Origin: Pachyseris speciosa
Lineage: Eukaryota; Cnidaria; Anthozoa; Scleractinia; Pachyseridae
DNA: 64,000 nucleotides
Assembly: GCA_016490735.1 (NCBI GenBank)
Contig: JAEMWC010000005.1
Span: 422,501 to 486,500 of the forward strand
Reading direction: 5' to 3'
Every line of letters begins with the position of its first letter. The stretch's first letter is position 1. Of the stretch, positions 34,301 to 44,700 are shown piece after piece. The notes beneath the pieces were generated by a model. It did no database searches. It had not been told where the DNA came from and saw nothing but the letters and a program-made list of their open reading frames with translations. Made by a program: the position numbers and the translations under genes.

Positions 34301-35314
34301 CTGCTAGCCGTCTCCTCATTTCACGGTTTATATGAGTAAGTGTGAGTAAACAGTTTTCGTTGATGATTTCCTCGAGACAATCTCCCATCTCATCATCCAC
34401 GTGCACGTTGTTTCTACCACCTCGTGGTCCCTCCTGGACTGCTTTCTCTGATGCAGCGCGCCACGACGCCTCTTGTGGTTGATCGATTCACTTTGAGCGT
34501 GTCTGCGAGTAAAAGATAGTCTTCGTCCTCGACCTCGAATGCTCTAACGATTCTCTCTGTGTTCGAGTGAAACTCGGTTTCTTCGCCACATTTTGCCAGT
34601 GGCCAGAAAATGCTCACCAAGCGAATAAACTGGGGCTGGTTCCTGAAAGGTGTAATATGTAACTCTATTCCAGGAATAAATCTGCCTTATTCCAGGAATA
34701 TCTTTTGGAATAAGGCAGATTTATCTTTCAGGAACCGGCTACTGGTCAAAATTTTACGATGCCCCCCGGGGGGGGGGGGGGGGTACTCCCATAAAGTCCG
34801 GATAGGTGTGTGCCGCGAAGGGTCTTAAACCCTGACCCTATTTAAGGAACAATCCAACGAAAATTGATATCCTATTTAAGGCCCAAATCCGAAAAATGAC
34901 ACCATATGCAAGTGAAGAACAAAAACTCAAAATAGCTTGAACAGGTCAACTCAAAAACACAATCTTTTTAAAATCGCTTTGGCAATACTTTAACTTTGAC
35001 AGATCATTTGTTTTCCGCTTAACTGGACTAGAAAGTCTAACCGTTTGCAGATGTCATTACAAAGGAAGCACGTTCTCCTCAATTATTCTAAAGACCCTGA
35101 GAGTTGGTCCGGTCGGGGTTTGAAACCGCGACGCCCCGCACTGTAGTCCGGTGCTCTCCCAACTGAGTTACCCGGTCGGCGTCCCCTCTCCTTAAATACC
35201 AACGTTTGATTTCTACTTGATTTTTGATTATCATCATTATCATTGTCATTGTCATTGTCATTGTCATTGTCATTGTCATTGTCATTGTCATTGTCATTGT
35301 CATTGTCATTGTCA

Positions 35315-35349
<35 letters not shown>

Positions 35350-35366
35350 ATTGCCATTGCCATTGC

Positions 35367-35420
<54 letters not shown>

Positions 35421-38297
35421 CGGGAAACTGGAGAAAATTTCAGGGAAACATGAAATCTTTACCAGAATGTAACCGAAAAAATCGGGAGGGTATTCCAAAT
35501 TTCCGGGAGCACTTAGATTCACACAAAGCACTGCTCAATCAGAGTTAGGGAACTTAACAGGGTCAGAATCTCGAGAACTGGGCGTGACACCCTATCCAAC
35601 GTTCCAGTTAATGAACACACACTGACATTTTGAGTGCGGCAATCGAATCTGGCTCCCCAGTTACCAAATGGGGAGTGTGTTAATGGTCTCTGTGCACCGT
35701 TGTTCATTCTGCTATAGATTTTTTTAAAACGATGCTCTCCTTTCCTGTTTGATTTCAGCGTGGACTACTGCTATCATAATCGGTATTTTCTGCTTCTTTG
35801 GACCATTCACGAGTGCGTTCCTCAACAGATTTGGAATTCGAATTTCCACTGTGTTGGGATGCTTGTTGTGTTCAGCTGGCCTTGCGATGGGATCCTTTGT
35901 TCCAAGCATTGTCACTCTGTACATTGCCTTTAGTTTGCCTTTTGCTGTGGGATTATCGTTTATTTACGTTTCAGCGCCTATTGTTGCGACCCGTTACTTC
36001 GCCAAACGGCGATCCATCGCTCTTGGGCTCGTAACGGCTGGTCAAGGATTGGGGACAATGATTATTGGCCCCACCCTGCAGGCGTTAGCGGAAGCTTTGG
36101 ATTGGAGGAACACGTTTCGTGTATTTGCTGGCGTTTTGGCTTTAGCATCTCTAACGGGGTGTTTTCTCTATCAAGGGACATCTCCAAATGAAAATGACGA
36201 GTCCCGTTCTTCCAAGAAATTTAGGTTCAATCTGTCGCTGTTAAAGAATCCTGTCCTCCTCATTTTGGTGCTAATACGAGGATTGTTAGGATTCTCTCGC
36301 TTAGTACCTTACGTACATCTGGTAGGTATTCGTGTGCTGTGCACTGTAAGACAAAGGTTTAGAGCTTTAACTACACTGAACCGTTGCGTTCATTCAAAGG
36401 ACTTAATTCTTGTGAATAAGTGAGAAAAAATAATGGAAAAGCTAGGAAGCTAAATGAACCAGTTGGTTTCTTGTTAGTTCCCTGAACAATTTAGGTTCTA
36501 AGTGGCAGGTAAAATAAAAGAAAAGAAAAATAAAATAAAAAGAAATGCAAAGAAGGAAGAACTTATTTACATGAAGTATTTTGCTTCATCAGTAAAACGA
36601 AAGTTTATTTTATTTGTTGTTCAGAGAGTGGATTATGTTTAATTTTCTTACGTGTCAACACACTTGAGTTTTTTAAATGAGTTGGGAGGTCTAATTATAC
36701 TTTAGGGTTGGATTTTCAAAGTCTGAAACCTTTTAGAAACTTAGTCAATCATGAAAATTGATATGACGTCCCTGAATTTTCAGATAAAACACTGCGACGA
36801 TCTTGGGATTCCCGCCTACAAAAGCGCTACACTTTACCTCTTCCTGGGCATTTTTGCCACGTTGGGCCGTCTTGGAGGAGGGTTTTTATGCAGCATAAGA
36901 TGCATCCAGGCACGATTTCTACTTCAGGGAGCAGCCTTTGTCATGGGAGCCTCCACCATGATAATGACCCTGGCAAAATCGTACGGTGCGTTGGTGGTTT
37001 ATGCTATCGTGTTTAGTCTGGCAGATGGAATGTCAATAACGACATTTGTTATTGTATGTTTCAATTCCGTGGAGCAATCCAAACAAGCGTCGGCGTTTGG
37101 ATATGCCATGATATCTACTGGGGTACTTGCCACAGGCAGCCCACCTCTAATAGGTGAGTCATCGACTTATACGACGTAAGTGTAAAGTTCCGAAAGTAAC
37201 GACCCTCCGAAAGTAGCGATTAAATTTCACAGTTGTTAGCAAATCCCAAAAGTAGCGACCCCTCCTCCCCCCTTCCCCCGAAAATAACGACCATCTGAAA
37301 GAAGCGACCTCGTAAGTGAGGAAAGATTTGAAGGAAAGCCTGCAACGACTAACTCTAGCAGCTCAAAATAATATTAACGGGGAACTGATTATTGCTAATG
37401 TAGATTATTTAAAGCCTGATTATTTCGAATTGTTATTCAAAGCAATAACAGGTAACAAGCATCTCCAAATAGAAAGTGTGTATGTGTTAACATTTGTCGC
37501 GATTTTATTAACGTTGAACGGCCCATGTACGGTACACGTTTTAGCTACCCGAAAGTAGCGGCCCTCCGAAAGTAGCGATGGGGAAAGGCTGCTAAATCCG
37601 AAAGTAACGAGGGTCGTTACTTTCGGAACTTTGCGGTATAGAGTTAACGTTATTCACACGGTAAGACTCAGAAAACCTTGCAAAGCTGAACAGTTTAATT
37701 CTCGTCGGTTACATTTTCACTATACTTCGTGCAAGACATCGGTTAAGTGTATAAATTCCAGTACAAGAAAAGTGAGATGACAAAGAGGATGAGGAGGAGG
37801 AGGACGATGATGATGATTATCTATAATGTGCAGAGAGAGCGACAGGAAGAAAGCGAGACAGAGAGATAGCGGGGCAGGTGGGAAGGGAGAGGGGAACAGA
37901 CAGACAGATAGACAGACAGACAGAAGAGGAAGAAAGGCCTTAAAATCACTACTTTGCTTTAAGGCTGCATTTGTGTCTTGCAGGTTTTATGGCGGATAAA
38001 TTCGGCAATTACTTTGCCGCATTCCTCTTGGGTGGCGCAGTCGGAGTTATCGCCGCCATTATTTTATTAAGTTTCCTTTGTATCAAAAGAAAAACTGAGA
38101 AAAACACAGCTGATAGTATTAAAGATACAGAAGATCAAGAACAAAGTGGATACATTGCTGTCGACGATTTTCGTTTGCAGCAACGAAGCTGTGAAGATGA
38201 AGTTGCTCTCACCAGCGCTAATGCCATCGTTATCAAAGCTACTCGTCAAAGCCAGGCATCTTTCTTTCCTTTCATATATATGGAAACGACCGTTTAA
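31377..38297 (+). CDS. MCT gene C: SLC16-like transporter, intact, 472 aa
   Basis: Four exons: 31377-31548, 35759-36321, 36784-37153, 37984-38297 (172+563+370+314 = 1419 bp, 473 codons with stop). All introns are GT/AG with phases 1, 0, 1. Starts MVFNCSNVSSYKQDS after a region matching the gene B promoter. TM1 motif DSVWSW; TM4-5 motif YFAKRRSIALGLVTAG (family consensus YFxKRRxLAxG). The central loop is Ser/Glu-rich (PNENDESRSSKK), and a cytoplasmic tail of about 70 residues is rich in Glu/Asp. Predicted plasma-membrane carrier of monocarboxylate-like solutes; the substrate is unknown because TM1 departs from classical MCTs. Nearly identical to gene B apart from B's deletion, so C is the likely functional member of the pair. 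Confidence 0.9.
31871..32479. mobile_element. Harbinger-type MITE in gene C intron 1, TTA target duplication
   Basis: TGCACCTATCAATGTTA at the left and TAACATTGAATAGGTGCA at the right, flanked by TTA on both sides. Gene B has the empty site (about 18603). Strongly strand-biased CCCCACC runs. Same ends as the element at 59818-60087. Confidence 0.8.
32480..33890. other. gene C intron 1, shared then private sequence
   Basis: The part up to about 33520 is homologous to gene B intron 1 (18610-19500). The part beyond about 33540 is specific to this unit and AT-rich. No gene recognised. Confidence 0.5.
33897..34620 (-). pseudogene. helix-turn-helix transposase N-terminal fragment
   Basis: On the minus strand, ADTLKVNRSTTRGVVARCIRE (34500s) followed by VDDEMGDCLEEIINENCLL and THINREMRRRLAVKP gives the paired HTH pattern of IS630/Tc1-like eukaryotic transposases. 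The frame shifts between the two parts near 34414. The DDE catalytic part is missing, and a hairpin element has been inserted at 34095-34216. Confidence 0.6.
34095..34216. mobile_element. hairpin MITE, copy 1
   Basis: GCCGGTTCCTGAAAGATGTA at the left and CACCTTTCAGGAACCAGC at the right, with inner arms GGGATAAATCTACCTTATTC and their inverse. A second copy is at 34634-34739. Confidence 0.75.
34634..34739. mobile_element. hairpin MITE, copy 2
   Basis: GGCTGGTTCCTGAAAGGTG and CTTTCAGGAACCGGC ends, with inner AATAAATCTGCCTTATTCC palindrome. Same family as 34095-34216, on the other side of the transposase fragment. Confidence 0.75.
34757..34781. repeat. C-run/G-run tract
   Basis: CCCCCC followed by about 17 G. 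Likely a dispersed-repeat end (GGGTACTCCCATA follows). Confidence 0.8.
35030..35182 (-). mobile_element. tRNA-derived SINE, family 2 (gene C intron 1)
   Basis: Same family, orientation and place as 20122-20306 in gene B: body word AGAAAGTCTAACCGTTTGCA, B-box complement GGGGTTTGAAACC, A-box complement CTCCCAACTGAG. Both boxes are mutated relative to the gene B copy. Confidence 0.82.
35222..35420. repeat. compound hexamer/trimer microsatellite
   Basis: About 12 TCATTG/GTCATT units, then about five to six CCGTTG units, four CCATTG units, then about 17 TTA units. It creates long open frames on both strands that are artefacts of the repeat. Confidence 0.95.
36322..36783. other. intron 2 of MCT gene C
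   Basis: AT-rich intron. The AAAATAAAAG-type stretch near 36510-36545 is low complexity. No palindromic MITE as found in gene B. Confidence 0.6.
37186..37630. mobile_element. TIR element in gene C intron 3 (unexpanded copy)
   Basis: AGTTCCGAAAGTA...TACTTTCGGAACT ends. Orthologous to 22494-23091, but with few 17-bp units. Confidence 0.75.
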
Positions 38298-38539
38298 AAA
38301 CTTTATTGTATAGACCTGTTCGCTGTAAAATATGTTATCTGGGAAATGGAGTATATTACCACGGCCGTTCGCCACGAAATAAATTGCTTGTGATACCACA
38401 GGTAGCCCAAGCGCATTATGCGTGGAATCGAAGTTTAAAGGTCATTATAGTAAAAATCTTCAATATGTATTTTGAAGGAGTCTATTCGCTTGTCTATCTG
38501 TAACAAACCGCCTTTTAATTAACTAAAATTGATAGTCCT

Positions 38540-38988
38540 TGCATTATTACGCGCAATTTGGACATTTGTGGCTCGAATTTTAAAGCACTCACATGTCCCG
38601 TATTACAACGACGCACATAATCAGCCGTTTTTAACGCAATTTCGTCAATTTTCCTTCAAAGGAGTACTGTACACTATAAAATAACTGAAGGCAGGAGAGT
38701 TCGAAACGAACCCTCACCGCGCAAAGGCCAATAAATTCCAAACAAATCGACTGATCTCCCTCAAATTGCCACCAGAGAGACCGACGTTAGATATCTACCC
38801 GGCATATGCGCGCCAGTTCCCAAATTCCGTTGCATGGGCTCCATAAGCGTTCCGTTTTGGATCGATTCTGGCCATTTTCGCTTCGCCATTATCCGCTATG
38901 CCAGCGGCTTTTACAACGAGTTTCAAAAACTGGTTTTCGGTCGAATTACACACACAGGCTCTCCCCACGGTGTCTATTTGCGAGAGGA
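38540..38988. other. segment present downstream of gene C, absent downstream of B
   Basis: After TTGATAGTCC, units 1 and 2 diverge and rejoin at ACAAACGTATAACG (23999 against 38990). The extra 450 bp in unit 2 has no recognised content. It is an insertion in C or a deletion in B. Confidence 0.6.
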
Positions 38989-38989
38989 C

Positions 38990-39260
38990 AAACGTATAAC
39001 GACGTAACGTATAACCATACCCTTGGGGGCCGCACATACCTATATAGCACATAATATGTAGATTTAGCCAAGCCTAAGAGAGGCCCTGCCAGGGTAAATT
39101 CCGACAAGCGACATGCACAGCACATAAAGTGAAATCCCGATGAGAGACATCATCTCCGGCAAAATTCCGAAAGTGAAATCAAGGCCGAGAATTAGCGATT
39201 TAAAAACCGACACGGGAGATTTTACGCCTCCTAGAAGCAAAGCTCCACTATTATTATTAA
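38990..39260 (+). mobile_element. second copy of retroelement-like tail
   Basis: Matches 24003-24280 closely (GGGGGCCGCACATACCTAT, ACCGACACGGGAGATTTTAC). It is cut short by an AT-rich low-complexity stretch at about 39250. Confidence 0.5.
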
Positions 39261-39608
39261 TTTTTTTTATGTATTTTTTTTATTTTATACTGATATTGAA
39301 CAACTTCGCATGGCTTTCCTCGCGCAAAGATTTTGTGTCCAAAACATTTAGAAGCAGCATTGAAAACGATAAGTTTTACGATCCAGATGAAATGAGCTAT
39401 TCGCTAGTAGACGTTTGAAAAACCAAACACACAAACAAACATTCTTGAGTCCAAACTTTCAGATGAAAGCGTAAAGGAATTCAAAGCGGATAAAAAATAC
39501 ACTGATTGCAAGAAAACAAAGTACAACACGTATGTTTTTTCGAGGATTCTTAGAGAAGGTGGAGTAAGTAGACAACTGAACTTTTAAGCTTGTAATAAAC
39601 TAGGATAA

Positions 39609-40015
39609 TTGACATAAATGTCCTTAGAAAAGAAAAAGAGGAGCACCAACCTGATAGTCTAGAGCAGTCAACAGGAATTGACCGTAGCTCGTAAACCACA
39701 AAACAACAAAGCATTGCAAGGAAACAAAGCAGGATGCGAACGTTTCTTTGAAGAAAACTTGGCGAGGGTGGAGAAATTAGAAAAATAGTAAAACAGATCT
39801 TGTAGTAATTTTCAAAAATTGCAAAGCAATTTTGACATAAACGTCCATAGAGTCCAAACCTAATCGTTAGAGCAGTCAACATGAATTGACCGCAATTCAC
39901 AAACCACAGCCGAACAAAAACGTCAAAAACACATTACAAGAAATCAAATTACGATGCGCAGGCTTCTTTGAAGAGGTTTTTTAGGTTTCTGTGGAGAAGG
40001 TGGGAAATTAGACAA
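39609..40015. repeat. tandem direct repeat, about 220-bp unit
   Basis: Two units (39609-39830 and 39831-40015) share GACATAAAYGTCC, AGAGCAGTCAACA and AATTGACCG. A third, interrupted unit appears as 40670-40706 plus 48977-49020, split by the 8.27-kb element. Confidence 0.7.
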
Positions 40016-40064
40016 GTAAAGCCCCGCCTAAGCGATCCACAAACATTTTCACCCATTATCGTGT

Positions 40065-40312
40065 GAGGCCTCCTAAGGGGTGGTCATGTGTCGCTTTGTC
40101 GCTCGTTTACGACTCTGTCTGTCACTTGTTTCGTTAGGGACAAATGTTGCGGTCGCAAAGAAAACAAAGAGGAATGGAAAGTGAACTGTCCATGTCGCAA
40201 ACTGTTGCGCGTTTTCTGCCAATTTTTGTCGGTTGTCGGTGCTTTGGGAGAAGATTGTCGCCTGTTTTCGGAGCCATGTCGCTTCTCGCTTCTACCCCTT
40301 GGAAGGCTTCTC
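40065..40312. mobile_element. MITE, 248 bp
   Basis: GAGGCCTCCTAAGGGGT at the left and ACCCCTTGGAAGGCTTCTC at the right. The interior word TGTCGCTTTGTCGCTCGTTT is shared with the copy at 58477-58699. Confidence 0.75.
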
Positions 40313-40382
40313 GTGCTGGGATAACATGTTTGACCGTCACCTTTTTCAGCTTTGCATTGAAATGGTCTTCCATGTTTGATCT

Positions 40383-40637
40383 ACATCAAACATTTCCATC
40401 CAACATTTCGCGTTATGAAAAAACGTTTGATCGTTTAGCCACCCCAACAAACAAATCGTGCACAGCCGGTAAACAACAACCAAATGGATCACATAACGTC
40501 GAAAATTTCAGCGATAATACGCAAAAATCGTTCTGTGGACTCACTTTGTCCAGTGTTTGGTCAAACATGGTTTGTGCGTTATAGCCACCCAACGTTATGT
40601 TTGACAAACATGATTTTGGATGGAAATATTTGATGTT
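40383..40637. mobile_element. MITE, 255 bp
   Basis: ACATCAAACATTTCCATCCA at the left and TGGATGGAAATATTTGATGT at the right. No coding content. Confidence 0.65.
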
Positions 40638-40706
40638 TTAGCCGGGGGTTTAAAAAAACATATTTCGTAGTAAGTTAAAAAATTGCTAAGCAATTTTGAA
40701 ATAAGC

Positions 40707-40972
40707 CAGGGCGTACCCAATCGATGAAATCGATGATCGATGACAATCGATGACAATCGATGACAATCGATGCCAATTAATCGATTGATATTGATAATCG
40801 ATGAACAATCGATCGTCCAGGTTTGTGTGATTATCGATTGTCATCGATTATCAATATCAATCGATCAATTGGCATCGATTGTTATTGATTATCAATATCA
40901 ATCGATTAATTGGCATCGATTGTCATCGATTGTCAATATCAATCGATTAATTGGCATCGATTCTTTAACAAT
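40707..40972. repeat. left end with ATCGAT array (18 sites)
   Basis: Eighteen ATCGAT hexamers occur between 40719 and 40972, first as GACAATCGAT direct repeats, later as a longer period built on TCAATATCAATCGATTAATT and GGCATCGATT. The outer 22 bp mirror the right end. Confidence 0.93.
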
Positions 40973-41004
40973 TTTCATCTATTGGTTATTATTGTTATTT
41001 TCAG

Positions 41005-41122
41005 TGATGATTTCCAAAGGCAGAGTCTCTTGATGCATTTTAATGACGAAAACAATGACATCATTGGCAGAAGATCGAGGTTTTTGTACAACTTGACAGA
41101 TAATCAGCTTAATTCTGCTTAA
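41005..41122 (+). other. possible terminal exon near the left end
   Basis: A good acceptor-like site (TTATTGTTATTTTCAG, to 41004) is followed by 39 open codons (after a leading base: DDFQRQSLLMHFNDENND...) ending TAA at 41120-41122. An AATAAA at 41135-41140 follows. No upstream exon is visible inside the element, so it may be a remnant, chance, or a host-gene trap. Confidence 0.25.
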
Positions 41123-41323
41123 CTCTGTTAACTGAATAAAGTTGTATAGCTGTATAGCATACACATGCGTCTTGTCTTTTCGCATTTCCCGTCCTTTCCT
41201 CTGGTTTGTGCTCGATGAAAGTTACAACAATCTGATTTTATTAAAAAAAAAAACAAAAAACAATAAACTTGAACTTTGAAACCCAAACATCTAGAACATA
41301 ACGTGAAAACACTTACAGTTTAC

Positions 41324-41603
41324 TTACAGAGGCGATTTTTGATGTAATTGTTGTCGCGATTTCGGTTGCGACTTTTGGTCATTGTTGTCTCGCTCGCGCT
41401 GCAACTCAAATTCTACCTGTTATCACAAGGCGTTGTGACCTTACGACGAAAACGACATCATCCTTTTTTGTAAGACGTGTTTACGTATTTACCACGTTTC
41501 GTAGACATTCTAGCTAGTGATCAAAATCGCAACTCGTTGCAGCACTATCACGAGAAAATACGCAGTGGAAATCGTGGAAATTGCACCAAAATCGCCTGTG
41601 TAA
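41324..41603. mobile_element. MITE nested in the large transposon
   Basis: TTACAGAGGCGATTTT at the left and AAAATCGCCTGTGTAA at the right. Non-coding interior. It lies downstream of the transposase stop codon. Confidence 0.75.
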
Positions 41604-41743
41604 ACGGGCCGTATTAATTTTGAACGGGGTGGCCAAAAGTGTCAACTGTTTGCAACTTTGAAGTCCAGTTTACAGGAATTCACTTTCAAACTATAACGAT
41701 GTTAATAGTTTTATACCGCTTTCAAAAAAGTACCTCGCACCAA

Positions 41744-44700
41744 TCAGTGGCACATTAGTAGCCCGGCCTCGGCATAAACAGTAGAACCCATGTCTATTAG
41801 ACTGTAACTGTCGCCACAAAAGCGGTTTACATTTACTTGCGCAAACATAAAACAGGTCAACAACAACAGCAGCAGTGCAAGGAGTACGGAAAACAGACAA
41901 GTTAGTTCCTCGAAAATAAGTGTTGCTTGAATTGACATCAGTGTGTTAATGACGTGAAGGTAAATCGCGTTTGCCATGTACGCATTGATCAGATCAATCA
42001 TAAACAGTAAAAGCAGTAACAGGTGGATCACTCTTTCTTTTTTTTCATCAAAATAATAGATAAACTTTGAAGGCTGTACAATTTTACGTGCATGACAAAA
42101 CCGCGAAGAAGTGGAAGAAGAAGAGCAGGTACTCGCTTTTGCAGTGAGAGACTCGGCAGAAGTGTCCAAACTGTGGCTTGTAGTGCTTTCGTGACCAGTA
42201 GCAACTGTGCTTGTAGCGGAGGCTGTACATGTCATATTGTTTGCTTTTTCCCTTGCCGCTATAACTTTCTCGATCAGGACCGTTTTTTTCCAACTTTTTT
42301 TGTACGGCTCGCCCATTTCGTCCAAAATTTCGCGCAATAACGTAATGGTCATATCATTCGGGTTGCCTTGTTTTATTTTTTCTCTTTCATCCTTTCGTTG
42401 CAAATCCTCTTTTTTCTTCCTCTCTTCGTCCATTTTCTGCAGTCGTGGCAATTCCTTTAAAATATCCGTCAAATAAACGTATATCGGCCATTTAGGCTGT
42501 GAACCACTAACCTTTCCCACTACTTTGAGGATGGTATGAACTTCAGACCAACGATAGGTGGGAGTAGTTTCCAACTCCCACCCAAGAGAGTCTTTTTTCT
42601 CATAGTTTAACACCCTAAAGCAAATGGTAACTTTTTCTCTTTTTTTGGAATCTGATCGCCATTCAAAAACTGGAAAGTTTGATTTTAGAGACGGTGATCT
42701 TACAATCCTGACAATATGGGCAACTTGTAATCCTTCCGATGGAATCCACAATGCAACGATGTCGTTGATGTAAGTACCAGTTTCGACGCGTTGAGGGTTC
42801 ATGAGATTTTCGATTTTTTCATAAAAATCGTTTCTCGCCGACTCCATCCATCGTGCAAGTCGTGATGTGGCAGGACGGTATACTTTACCTTCCTGCAATG
42901 ACAGAAATTCTGCCATATGGTAATGTTGCCCTTCATGCTCTACATAATTTGGACGAATAGAGTAATCGGTTTGACGTTCTGCGCTTTTGGTTTTTTGGTC
43001 AACCCGAAGGCGTTTTGGCAGGGGCTCGAGAATAACGTTTTCGTCCACCAGTGAATGCTTGTCTGACTCTAAAGCTACCAATTTGTCACGAAAATGTTCC
43101 CTGATGTTGGTATGTTTGGGGCAGATAAGTGTATACTCGTCTCTTTCCTTGTCTGTTGCGAATTGCAGAGAGAGACACTGTTCGTGATACCAATCTTTGC
43201 AAGTAGGATAACTGCATCCCACCCAGTGAGTGTTTTTGGGAGGGATAAACGATTTATCTAGGTACTTGCACTTCCTTTCATTATAGAATGAACAATGTGT
43301 AGGACTGTCTTCATCGTCATCTTTGTCTTCCTCATCCTGATCAGTGTCTAAAGAGGCTGTCGCGGCCAAATCTACCAACGCACTAAAATGATTGCTTCCA
43401 TGATCTTCAATGGCAGTTAAAAGCACCTCATTGTCTAAATCAAATAGATCCTCACTAGATATTACCTCATTCTCATCAGGTGCGTCCCATACGGCAAACG
43501 TTCCAAACTCGGGAGTATTTATATTGATAATGTCATCGCCCTCTAATTTAAGGATGTTTCCTTTGACTAAAGCTGGCAACATACCTATAAGCTCTAACGT
43601 CTTCAGAACTTCTTTCTCTGCCATTATCATGCCCGCCTTAAGTTCATCGTCGATGTTTTGTGGCCATTGCGGCAGTTGCATGTCTTGAGCCTCTTTTTCT
43701 ACTCCCAATTTCAGTTCTTCTAATTTTTGCACTCTTCCTGAGAAATCTATCATGTCTAGCAAGGATAAATTAGGCTTCCCTCGACAGAAACATCGCAACT
43801 TTCCAAATAATTCCTCGCACTTTTGCGAACCGAATGTCCAAGGATGAAACACATGATTCGGAAAATACACCGAAAACATCTTCATTGATAGAATGAGGCT
43901 ATGTCCCGCCAGAATTGTATCATCAAACGTTTGCTGTGAAATAAAGTTTTGATGAGCATCGTATCCTTCAATTTTTAACCAGGCTCGCCAATATCGAAGG
44001 AATGTCACAGGTGCCCAGGCAAGCTTTGCGCGTTGTTGCACAGTCAATTCCCTCTCCGTATACGCCTCTAGCAAATACTGCCCCATTTGCAAGTATGCTC
44101 TTGTCGCAAGAGTTTCCTTATCACTCCACTCTTTCATACAAACCCTGACTTCTTTCCGTAAAATTCTCATGGCCGCATTGACGTTCTGCTTGTCTTTCAC
44201 GAAAACGTCACTTTTCCATAGACCCGATCTTATTCTGTCCTTTTCAAGCACCTTTATTATATGTTCTATTTGAGCGGTACCTTCGCCAATAATGAGAATG
44301 CGTTTAACGTTCAGTAGTTGGTTGCGCCATTTTTTTATTAGATGTCGCCAATCTGGGAACATGAGGGTTGGTACGAAAGTATCAATATCCATGTTCTGAT
44401 AGTCTTCAACTACAACGTTGAACTCAAAGGAGTTATAATGAAGACTGACGATATCGTTTCTGTCCTCTTCCCGTTTTTTGAAGCGATCGACATAATATTT
44501 ACGGACTTTGGAATCACCATCCGCTCCTAATCCAACTACTTTCATACCGTTACGGTATCCCCACAAAGCGACTTGATTGAACCAGTGGTTCACAAGGGCG
44601 TGGTCTTGACCCTTATAAACAGGGCTGATAGCCAAAACAAACGACGGTACGTGATCTTGCAGTGGTGCCAGCAAAAATGCATTAGCTTGTTTAGCCCTTT

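Noticed and set aside
35217..35548. Open frames made of CHCHCH, IVIVIV, LSLSLS or MTMTMT
   Set aside because: Artefacts of the hexamer microsatellite, open in nearly all frames.
40740..40970. ATCGAT array as a simple microsatellite
   Set aside because: The spacing is irregular, the site occurs on both strands, the array recurs at the opposite end of the element in inverse context, and the outermost 22 bp are a perfect TIR. It is part of the transposon ends.
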